DNA of 7,065 nucleotides from Fen-999 sp035654135 (GCA_035654135.1 DASRXN010000016.1:1-7065), one strand, 5' to 3'. Positions 1-5,793 are shown, counted from the first letter of the stretch. Notes: generated from the sequence alone by a model not told the origin. A program made the numbers and translations.

Positions 1-92
1 ACCACCCCTTCCCTTCCCGAACAGGACCGTGAAACAGGACCGCGCCAATGATATTGCCCACTCCGGGTGAGAAAGTAGGTCAGCGCCAGACT
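1..92 (+). rRNA. rrf: 5S ribosomal RNA, 3' part (5' end outside the window)
   Basis: This is the 3' four-fifths of a 5S rRNA, the central-protuberance RNA of the large ribosomal subunit. Recognisable conserved blocks are CCCGAACAGGACCGTGAAAC near 17-35, CGCCAATGATATTGC near 43-57, GAGAAAGTAGGTC at 70-82 and the closing-stem strand CGCCAGACT ending near 92. About 20-25 nt of the 5' end, including the other strand of the closing stem, lie before the window. The placement implies that a 16S-23S-5S operon lies upstream. The exact 3' end is uncertain by a few bases. Identification rests on sequence conservation read by eye. Confidence 0.93.
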
Positions 93-100
93 ATCCCACA

Positions 101-138
101 ACAAACACCAACGCCCCGAAAGGGGCGTTGGTGTTTGT
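101..138 (+). terminator. Intrinsic terminator of the rRNA operon
   Basis: A perfect 17-bp inverted repeat: ACAAACACCAACGCCCC (101-117), a GAAA tetraloop (118-121), then GGGGCGTTGGTGTTTGT (122-138). It begins 8 nt after the 5S 3' end, the normal place for the rrn terminator. No separate U-run follows; the only U-rich stretch is inside the descending arm (GTGTTTGT). The hairpin is symmetrical, so it could also stop leftward transcription. It ends 21 bp before the accA start codon. Confidence 0.88.
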
Positions 139-140
139 GG

Positions 141-159
141 ACCTGTACAATACACCACC
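141..159 (+). promoter_or_regulatory. Short accA leader with a possible -10 element and no Shine-Dalgarno
   Basis: Only 21 bp separate the rrn terminator stem from the accA ATG. The hexamer TACAAT (146-151), preceded directly by TG, resembles a -10 box. Transcription from it would start near 158, leaving almost no 5' leader. No good -35 hexamer sits 16-18 bp upstream, because that stretch is the G-rich arm of the terminator. No AGGAG-like site precedes the ATG. The promoter call is tentative; the other source of accA transcript would be read-through from the rRNA operon. Confidence 0.3.
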
Positions 160-1128
160 ATGAAGACGACCTTTCTCGATTTCGAGCAGCCGATCGCTGA
201 ACTCGAAGGCAAGATCGAGCAACTCCGTTTCGTGCAGGACGATTCGGCTGTTGATATTTCCGAAGAGATCAGCCGGTTGGAGGCGAAAAGCCTGACGCTT
301 ACCAAGGACATCTACGCCAAGCTGACTCCATGGCAAAGTGCGCAGGTGGCCCGGCATCCCCAGCGGCCTTATACGCTCGACTACATCGAGTCCATGTTTA
401 CCGATTTCCAAGAACTCCATGGTGACCGGGCTTTTGCGGACGATCATGCAATCGTCGGTGGCATGGCCCGATTCAATGGCCAGTCTTGCGTGGTGATCGG
501 ACACCAGAAGGGTCGAGACACCAAGGAAAAGATCTTGCGCAACTTCGGCATGCCTCGTCCAGAGGGGTATCGGAAAGCATTACGGCTCATGAAACTTGCC
601 GAGCGCTTCGATATGCCGATTCTCACCTTTGTCGATACGCCAGGCGCCTATCCAGGTATTGATGCCGAGGAACGGGGGCAGTCGGAAGCGATAGGCCGTA
701 ATCTTTACGAAATGGCTCAACTCAAGGTGCCACTGATTACGACGATTATCGGCGAGGGCGGGTCAGGAGGCGCGCTCGCCGTGGCAGTCGGTGATGCCGT
801 CTTGATGTTGCAATATTCGACCTATTCGGTCATTTCGCCTGAAGGATGCGCCTCCATCCTTTGGAAGAGCGCCGAAAATGCACCCGAGGCGGCCGAAACC
901 ATGGGCATCACTGCAGCGCGGTTGAAATCGCTCGGCTTGGTTGATCGCGTCATCAACGAACCGGTTGGTGGCGCACATCGGGATTATCGGGCGATGTCGG
1001 TGGGGCTAAAAAAAGCGCTCCAGGACCAATTGAAACAAATCGCCACGCTGTCGCCCGCCGAGCTTGTCGAACGCCGATTGGAGCGCGTGATGGGCTATGG
1101 CCGCTTCAAGGAAATCCCCATCCACTGA
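160..1128 (+). CDS. accA: Acetyl-CoA carboxylase carboxyltransferase subunit alpha
   Basis: This 322-residue cytoplasmic protein is the alpha half of the alpha2-beta2 carboxyltransferase. It moves the carboxyl group from carboxybiotin on AccB to acetyl-CoA, giving malonyl-CoA, the first step of fatty-acid synthesis. Its partner subunit AccD is not in the window. The N-terminus (FLDFEQPIAELEGKIEQL, residues 5-22) is the typical AccA helical start. It is followed by the crotonase-fold core with FVDTPGAYPG (157-166) and the glycine-rich oxyanion-hole motif EGGSGGALA (199-207), then YSVISPEGCASILWK (222-236). Length matches the family at about 320 residues, so the gene is complete. The ATG at 160 is supported by this N-terminus although no Shine-Dalgarno is visible. 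The 3' end overlaps tilS by 32 nt, suggesting cotranscription and coupled translation. Confidence 0.97.
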   Translation: MKTTFLDFEQPIAELEGKIEQLRFVQDDSAVDISEEISRLEAKSLTLTKDIYAKLTPWQSAQVARHPQRPYTLDYIESMFTDFQELHGDRAFADDHAIVGGMARFNGQSCVVIGHQKGRDTKEKILRNFGMPRPEGYRKALRLMKLAERFDMPILTFVDTPGAYPGIDAEERGQSEAIGRNLYEMAQLKVPLITTIIGEGGSGGALAVAVGDAVLMLQYSTYSVISPEGCASILWKSAENAPEAAETMGITAARLKSLGLVDRVINEPVGGAHRDYRAMSVGLKKALQDQLKQIATLSPAELVERRLERVMGYGRFKEIPIH

Positions 1129-2050
1129 GCGGCTGCCGTCGGCCATCGCCGACTGTCTCGGTCGCTATCTTCAGACCGGAGACAGTCTTCTGGTGGGTTT
1201 GTCGGGTGGCATCGATTCGGTAGTCCTGCTGCATGCCATCCGTCCCCTGCACCTGCCAGTCACGGCGCTCCACGTCCACCACGGCCTGAGCAAGCAGGCC
1301 GACCGTTGGACCGATTTCTGCCGTGAAACTTGTGCTGCCTGGGGGATTCCACTCACGGTTGATTACGTGGACGTCGAGCGTGACAGTGCAGATGGTCTGG
1401 AGGCTGCCGCGCGCCGCGCGCGGCATGTCGCGTACGGGCGTATGGCAGCCGATTGGATCGCTCTGGGGCACCATCGCGGCGACCGGGCCGAAACCATGCT
1501 ATTCAATTTGTTGCGTGGCGCAGGGGTACGGGGTACCGGTTCCATGTGCGAGCGCAATGGGCGACTGTTGCGTCCCTTGTTGCATGTCGGACGTGAGGAA
1601 ATTTTGGAGTATGCGACCACGCATGGGCTTTCCTGGATCGAAGACGAAAGCAATGCCGATATTCGCTACTCGAGGAATTTTCTTAGGCACCGGATTCTGC
1701 CGGCAATCGCGCGGCGTTTTCCGGCAGCCGAACATCGTTTGGCGAGCACGGCATCGCGCTTCGCCGAGGCGGCCGACCTGCTGGACGAACTTGCGCAGTT
1801 GGATCTGGGTGAGCAAGCTCCAAGGTTTCCAGTGTTGGTCGATGTCCTGGCACGACTATCCGAAGCGCGGGGGCGCAATATCCTGCGTTTCCTTTTGACG
1901 AGCCAAGGTGTCGGCATACCAAGCGAGGAGCGTCTTCGGGAGGCACTGCGACAGTTCCTGGTTGCCGGTCCCGACCGGCATCCCTCGATTGCCTTCGGCC
2001 ATTGGAGGCTGACGCGTCGACGCGGTTGGATTGAACTGGATAGCGACTGA
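1097..2050 (+). CDS. tilS: tRNA(Ile)-lysidine synthetase, short form
   Basis: TilS attaches lysine to cytidine 34 of the CAU-anticodon tRNA-Ile2 using ATP, so that the tRNA reads AUA and is charged with isoleucine. The 317-residue protein has the PP-loop ATPase motif SGGIDS (36-41), HVHHGL (59-64), the motif GHHRGDRAET (124-133) followed by LLRGAGVRG (138-146), and the conserved SRNFLRHRILP (192-202). A second domain (about 220-314) includes RNILRFLL. The chain ends about where that domain ends, so the C-terminal domain of the roughly 430-residue E. coli enzyme is absent; the Aquifex enzyme is similarly short. The motif usually written HxxDDQxET here reads HHRGDRAET, with Gly for the first Asp. 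The ATG at 1097 lies inside accA; a GGAG at 1080-1083 is rather far away, so coupling to accA is likely. The N-terminal dozen residues are the least certain part of the start choice. Confidence 0.93.
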   Translation: MAASRKSPSTERLPSAIADCLGRYLQTGDSLLVGLSGGIDSVVLLHAIRPLHLPVTALHVHHGLSKQADRWTDFCRETCAAWGIPLTVDYVDVERDSADGLEAAARRARHVAYGRMAADWIALGHHRGDRAETMLFNLLRGAGVRGTGSMCERNGRLLRPLLHVGREEILEYATTHGLSWIEDESNADIRYSRNFLRHRILPAIARRFPAAEHRLASTASRFAEAADLLDELAQLDLGEQAPRFPVLVDVLARLSEARGRNILRFLLTSQGVGIPSEERLREALRQFLVAGPDRHPSIAFGHWRLTRRRGWIELDSD

Positions 2051-2065
2051 GGCGAAGTCAGTCGT
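2043..2065. terminator. Convergent hairpin spanning the tilS and dctR stop codons
   Basis: CGACTGA (2044-2050) and TCAGTCG (2058-2064) form a perfect 7-bp inverted repeat around a 7-nt loop, and a G-U pair can extend it. The left arm ends with the tilS TGA and the right arm begins with the complement of the dctR TGA, so both stop codons sit in the stem. It is the only candidate terminator in the 7-bp gap between the convergent genes. The stem is short and neither side has a strong U-run, so it may be weak or act mainly as a barrier at transcript 3' ends. Confidence 0.4.
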
Positions 2066-2666
2066 GCGGATTTCCTGCCAATAACTGGGCCAGTTCTACC
2101 GCAGACTTGACGTCCATTTTTTCGAAAATGCGCGCCCGATGGACTTCAACAGTGCGCATGGCGATATCTAGGTCGGCTGCAATAACTTTGTTGTATTGGC
2201 CGTCCAGAATCCGCTCCATCACCTCTCGCTCCCGGTTGGTGAGGCTCTGCAGGCGCGACTCGATGGAGGCGGTCGATGCGGCCTGGCTGCGGCGCTGAAG
2301 ATCGAGATGGAGCGCGGCAATCACCCGGTCGGCTAGGTCGTTATCGTTGCACGGCTTTTCCATGAAGTCGAAGGCGCCCTTTTTGAGGGACAGGACAGCC
2401 TGAGGCACGTCGCCGTGGCCAGTGAGGAAAATGGTCGGCATCGTGCAGCCCAACGCAAGCAGACGATCGAACAACTCCGGACCACTCATGGCCGGCATGC
2501 GGATATCGAGTACCAGGCAGCCGCACATGTCGCTGCCATAGTCGGCGAGAAAGGCTTCAGCCGAACTCCACGACCGACAATCGACCCCGCGCGATCGCAG
2601 CAGCCAGGCCAGCGCATCGCGAATGGCTTCATCATCATCGACGAGATGGGCGATGCCTCGGGTCAT
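2058..2666 (-). CDS. dctR: FixJ/LuxR-type response regulator, probably for C4-dicarboxylate transport
   Basis: This is a 202-residue cytoplasmic two-component response regulator. The N-terminal receiver domain (about 4-120) has the acidic pair in VDDDE (9-13), phospho-acceptor Asp54 in LVLDIRMP, Thr82 in LTGHGD and Lys104 in EKP, so all phosphorylation residues are present. A linker (about 121-137) leads to a LuxR-type helix-turn-helix domain (about 138-196) with LTNREREVM and the recognition helix around RTVEVHRARIFEKM (171-184). This layout is that of FixJ, TodT and Rhodobacter DctR, and it lacks the sigma-54 AAA+ domain of DctD. The ATG overlaps the kinase stop codon as ATGA, and no Shine-Dalgarno is seen, so translation is probably coupled to dctS. 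The divergent dctPQM operon points to C4-dicarboxylate uptake as its target. The family is certain; the dctR name is inferred from sequence type and context. Confidence 0.9.
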   Translation of the reverse strand: MTRGIAHLVDDDEAIRDALAWLLRSRGVDCRSWSSAEAFLADYGSDMCGCLVLDIRMPAMSGPELFDRLLALGCTMPTIFLTGHGDVPQAVLSLKKGAFDFMEKPCNDNDLADRVIAALHLDLQRRSQAASTASIESRLQSLTNREREVMERILDGQYNKVIAADLDIAMRTVEVHRARIFEKMDVKSAVELAQLLAGNPHD

Positions 2667-4600
2667 CGGAGTTTGGTGGGTAGCAGGATGTGGAAAATGC
2701 TACCACCTTCCGGGTTCGGATCGACCCAGAGGCGGCCCTTGTGCCCTTCGATGACCGAGCGGCAGATGTTGAGGCCCATGCCCATGCCTTCTGCCTTGGT
2801 GGTGAAGAACGGTTCGAAGAGGCGCGCCATGAGTTCGGCCGGGATACCGCCACCACGGTCGGCGATGCTCAGATGTACCCGGCCTTCATCCAGGTATACC
2901 GACACTGTCAGCAATCGACTCTCGGCTGGAATGTCCTGCATCGCCTCGATACCATTGCGCATCAGGTTCAGGATGGCTTGGCCCAGCAGGATATGATCGC
3001 CGTGGATGACCGGCATGGCGACCGGGATGTCGCGCTGAATGCGTACTCCGTGCCGGCGTGCGTCCGGTTCGAGCAGGCTGATCATTTCCTCCACCAATTG
3101 GCCGACCTCGCAGGGCTCCGACTTCGGTTCTGCGCGGCGGACGAATTCATAAATACGGCGGATGATGCGGCCGGCACGTTGAGCCTGTTCCGTGCTTTTG
3201 GTAAGCACCTGTTCCAGTTCCTTGGGATCGGCCGTGCCTGAAATCAGTTGATTCAGACAGCCTGCGTTATAACTCGCGATGGCAGCCAGAGGCTGGTTGA
3301 GTTCATGGGCCAGACTGGATGCCATTTCGCCCATAGCGACCAGTCGTGCCGTCGCCTGCAGTCTTTCCTGCTGCTGGCGGGCAAGTTCCTCAGCCCGCTT
3401 CTGGTCGGAAATGTCGATGACCGAACTCATCCAGCCAGTCTGTTTTCCTTGTTCATCGATCAAGGGCGCTTCGTGGATCAAGACAGGAAAGACTTCACCG
3501 TTGCGGCGCTTGAACGGCACCTCGAAGCCCCGGCTCGGTCCCTCGCCAGCCAGAATTCGATCGTGAAGAGCACGGGTCGCCTCGATTTCCTCATCCACCC
3601 AATAAGGCATGGGTGGCAACCGACCGATTAACTCTTCCGCGCTCCAGCCGACCATGGCGCAGAAGGCAGGATTGACGTAGCTAATGCGCCCTTCCAGGTC
3701 CCGCGCGCGCAGGCCGGTCTGGACCGAATCCTCCATGGCTTTGCGGAAGGCGTGCTCGTTGTGCAGGGCCTGTTCCGCTGCCAGTCGTCGCTGCACGTGG
3801 CGGCGCAATGCCCAAAGGCTCCAAAGGACGATGATGGCGAGGAAAACCAGCGCCGCCGACAGCAGGCGGCCGGCCAATGGCGCCGGGGAGCGATATGGCG
3901 TTGCCTGGAGCGAAAGCCCCTTCCCGGGCGGTTCGAAGGCCAGTTGATAGCCGCCTTCGGTGGCGGCAGTCTCTACCTTGGATCGGCTCGCCAGGGCCTT
4001 GCCGTCAGCGTCCGCGACCACGATGCGATAGCGCTCTGCCAGCCACCAGGGCACGGATTCCTCAAGCATCCGCTGAAGGGAATAGCCGCCGGCAACAATA
4101 CCGACAACCCGCCCGTCATGAGAAACGGGCACATAGACATCGAACCACCAGTCGTCGTTCCCTTGCAAGTAGGGGTTGCCATAGACCGGCTTGCCAAGGG
4201 AGCGCGCAAGAGTCTGGGCCTCCTCGTCCAGCGTCGTAGCCGGCGAGGCCGGAAATTCGAGTCGACGGCGCCCGCCGGCATTGAGCCAGCGTACATGACG
4301 GAGACCAGTCTGGTTGTCTATCAGGACGCGGGCATGCGATTCGAACGTAGCGTTGTTGCTCGCCTCGCGCGATCCAATCTGGCCGAGCAGTTCCTCGTTG
4401 TGCGTCAGTACGAAGCGAAGGTTCTGCTCCAGCCAGAGCATGTCGCTGATAAGCGTCGCCCGCTGTTCCTCATTGTCCGCACGGTTTGACATCCAGAGCA
4501 GTGCGGCCACGGCAGCGATGAAGAGTACGAACGAAAGCCGTGGCAGCAGCCACAACCAGCCTGTTGTCCGCATTTCGGATTGGGTCTGCAAGCGCGCCAT
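2663..4600 (-). CDS. dctS: Membrane sensor histidine kinase, probably C4-dicarboxylate sensor DctS
   Basis: This 645-residue inner-membrane kinase probably senses external C4-dicarboxylates and phosphorylates the adjacent regulator. A short basic cytoplasmic N-terminus is followed by membrane segment 1 (about 15-37). A periplasmic region of about 205 residues follows (39-243), with features of PDC/Cache sensor domains (WWFDVYVPVSHDGRVVGIVAGGYSL, about 151-175 as a pattern). Segment 2 is about 245-265. A PAS/PAC domain (about 285-400) ends with VIDISDQKRAEE. The dimerisation box has phospho-acceptor His432 in SLAHELNQPLAAI. The ATP-binding domain has the N box NLMRNGIEAM (545-554), DRGGGIP (581-587) and GMGMGLNIC (605-613). 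All catalytic boxes are intact. The ATG at 4600 gives a normal N-terminus, but no Shine-Dalgarno precedes it; Met10 (4573) is a weaker alternative. It could sense another organic acid, as the ligand cannot be read from the sequence. Confidence 0.9.
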   Translation of the reverse strand: MARLQTQSEMRTTGWLWLLPRLSFVLFIAAVAALLWMSNRADNEEQRATLISDMLWLEQNLRFVLTHNEELLGQIGSREASNNATFESHARVLIDNQTGLRHVRWLNAGGRRRLEFPASPATTLDEEAQTLARSLGKPVYGNPYLQGNDDWWFDVYVPVSHDGRVVGIVAGGYSLQRMLEESVPWWLAERYRIVVADADGKALASRSKVETAATEGGYQLAFEPPGKGLSLQATPYRSPAPLAGRLLSAALVFLAIIVLWSLWALRRHVQRRLAAEQALHNEHAFRKAMEDSVQTGLRARDLEGRISYVNPAFCAMVGWSAEELIGRLPPMPYWVDEEIEATRALHDRILAGEGPSRGFEVPFKRRNGEVFPVLIHEAPLIDEQGKQTGWMSSVIDISDQKRAEELARQQQERLQATARLVAMGEMASSLAHELNQPLAAIASYNAGCLNQLISGTADPKELEQVLTKSTEQAQRAGRIIRRIYEFVRRAEPKSEPCEVGQLVEEMISLLEPDARRHGVRIQRDIPVAMPVIHGDHILLGQAILNLMRNGIEAMQDIPAESRLLTVSVYLDEGRVHLSIADRGGGIPAELMARLFEPFFTTKAEGMGMGLNICRSVIEGHKGRLWVDPNPEGGSIFHILLPTKLR

Positions 4601-4721
4601 CGGCGGATGTTAACCCGGCTGACGGTGGCAAGATCACTTTGCGGATATCCACAATGGCGGCCACGGACCGGCGCAGCCAGAATCGCACCATGCCGTAGAG
4701 GCATCATTGGAGGAGACACAA
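4601..4721. promoter_or_regulatory. Divergent control region between dctS and dctP
   Basis: This 121-bp gap must hold the promoters of both the leftward dctSR pair and the rightward dctPQM operon. It contains an 8-bp palindrome GGATATCC (4643-4650) and a spaced inverted repeat ATGCC-GTAGA-GGCAT (4690-4704) just before the dctP ribosome-binding site. On the minus strand TAACAT (4612-4607) could be a -10 element 6 nt before the dctS ATG. For dctP only a weak -10-like CAGAAT (4678-4683) is seen and no good -35, which suits a promoter needing an activator such as DctR. The operator itself is not identified. Confidence 0.55.
4709..4715 (+). promoter_or_regulatory. dctP ribosome-binding site
   Basis: GGAGGAG lies 6 nt before the ATG at 4722, a strong Shine-Dalgarno. 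It fixes the dctP start at 4722 rather than the in-frame TTG at 4707, which would add MEETQ before the signal peptide and would overlap this site. Confidence 0.9.
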
Positions 4722-5726
4722 ATGAAAATCCGCAACCTGGTCGTCGGCATCGCCGCCGTCACCTTCTCACTGGCCGCGATGGCGCAGCAGCCGATCGTTA
4801 TCAAGTTCAGCCATGTCGTTGCCGTCGATACCCCGAAAGGACATGCTGCGGAGTACTTCAAAAAGAAGGCCGAGGAACTGACGGGCGGCAAGGTCAAGGT
4901 CGAGGTGTATGCCAACAGCACGTTGTACAAGGACAAGGAGGAGATGGAGGCGCTGCAACTTGGCGCGGTGCAGATGCTGGCGCCCTCTCTTGCCAAGTTC
5001 GGTCCTCTCGGCGTCAAGGAGTTCGAGGTCTTCGATCTGCCCTACATCTTTGACAACTACGATGAACTGCACAAGGTGACCCAGGGGCCGGTCGGCAAGC
5101 AGTTGCTGGGCAAACTGGAAGCCAAGGGCGTCAAGGGACTGGCCTACTGGGACAACGGCTTCAAGTCCTTCTCGGCGAACAAGCCACTGAGGACACCTGA
5201 GGACTTCAAGGGCTTGAAGATGCGCATCCAATCGTCAAAGGTGCTCGAATCACAGATGCGTGCGCTAGGCAGCCTGCCCCAGGTGATGGCCTTCTCCGAG
5301 GTATATCAGGCATTGCAGACTGGCGTGGTGGATGGCACCGAAAACCCTATCTCCAACCTCTACACCCAGAAGATGCACGAGGTGCAGAAGAACCTGACCC
5401 TGACGGAGCACGGTTATCTCGGCTATGCCGTCATCACCAACAAGAAGTTCTGGGATGGCTTGCCTTCCGACATTCGCAAGCAGCTTGAGGATGCGATGGA
5501 ACAGGCGACCCGCTACGCCAATCAGATCGCCAAGGTTGAGAACGACAAGGCACTCGATGCTGTCATGAAGGCGGGCAAGACGCAGGTATACACGCCGACT
5601 GCTCAGGAAAAGCTGGCGCTCAAGAAGGCCCTGATCAAGACCCATGTCGACATGGAGTCGCGTATCGGCAAGGATCTGATTCAGTCGATCTACAAGGAAA
5701 CCGGTTTCAATCCGGCCAAGCTGTAA
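4722..5726 (+). CDS. dctP: TRAP transporter C4-dicarboxylate-binding protein
   Basis: This 334-residue periplasmic solute-binding protein captures a C4-dicarboxylate and hands it to the DctQM membrane complex. A signal peptide (1-21) has the basic start MKIRN, a hydrophobic core and the cleavage motif AMA before Gln22. The mature protein opens with IVIKFSHVVAVDTPKG (25-40), typical of DctP. Later family marks are the ALQLGAVQML helix (77-86), KSFSANKPLRTPEDFKGLKMRIQ (around 148-170) and QTGVVDGTENPISNLYTQK (around 199-217). Arg168 in KMRIQ is the position that, in this family, normally forms a salt bridge with the substrate carboxylate. Length is normal. It is the first gene of dctPQM, with a 67-bp gap to dctQ that holds a hairpin. 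The closest relatives by character are DctP proteins for succinate, fumarate and malate; the exact substrate is inferred. Confidence 0.95.
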   Translation: MKIRNLVVGIAAVTFSLAAMAQQPIVIKFSHVVAVDTPKGHAAEYFKKKAEELTGGKVKVEVYANSTLYKDKEEMEALQLGAVQMLAPSLAKFGPLGVKEFEVFDLPYIFDNYDELHKVTQGPVGKQLLGKLEAKGVKGLAYWDNGFKSFSANKPLRTPEDFKGLKMRIQSSKVLESQMRALGSLPQVMAFSEVYQALQTGVVDGTENPISNLYTQKMHEVQKNLTLTEHGYLGYAVITNKKFWDGLPSDIRKQLEDAMEQATRYANQIAKVENDKALDAVMKAGKTQVYTPTAQEKLALKKALIKTHVDMESRIGKDLIQSIYKETGFNPAKL

Positions 5727-5741
5727 GAGTCAGCCATGGTG

Positions 5742-5765
5742 ACCCGCCACCGATTGGTGGTGGGT
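5742..5765 (+). repeat. Intercistronic hairpin between dctP and dctQ
   Basis: ACCCGCCACC (5742-5751) can pair with GGTGGTGGGT (5756-5765) around a GATT loop, giving a 10-bp stem with one G-U pair. It begins 15 nt after the dctP stop and ends 28 nt before the dctQ start. No U-run follows, so a full terminator is unlikely. A 3' stabiliser or partial terminator that keeps dctP mRNA more abundant than dctQM would fit the larger need for binding protein. The structure is seen; the role is inferred. Confidence 0.6.
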
Positions 5766-5793
5766 GTCCTGTTACCTTGCCGGAGACTATCGG

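Noticed and set aside
843..860. Small inverted repeat AGGATG...CATCCT inside accA
   Set aside because: Only 6 bp within conserved coding sequence; this is expected by chance and has no supporting context.
1323..1898. Plus-strand open frame of 191 codons inside tilS
   Set aside because: It is an out-of-frame shadow with Cys/Trp/Arg-rich composition and no ribosome-binding site, while the tilS frame holds all family motifs.
3752..4489. Plus-strand open frame of 245 codons opposite dctS
   Set aside because: It is antisense to a clearly conserved kinase, with Arg/Gly-rich sequence showing no recognisable domain; long shadow frames are expected in GC-rich coding DNA.
4625..4644. Sigma-54-like element TGGCA...TTTGC upstream of dctP
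   Set aside because: The GG and GC dinucleotides are separated by 12 nt instead of the required 10, and the adjacent regulator lacks the AAA+ domain that sigma-54 promoters need.
4707..4721. Earlier in-frame TTG start for dctP
   Set aside because: The TTG overlaps the strong GGAGGAG site, and the ATG at 4722 gives a standard signal peptide with correct spacing.
5764..5793. Earlier in-frame GTG start for dctQ
   Set aside because: It lies in the intercistronic hairpin with no suitable ribosome-binding site, while ATG 5794 has GGAG at good spacing and begins at the normal family N-terminus.
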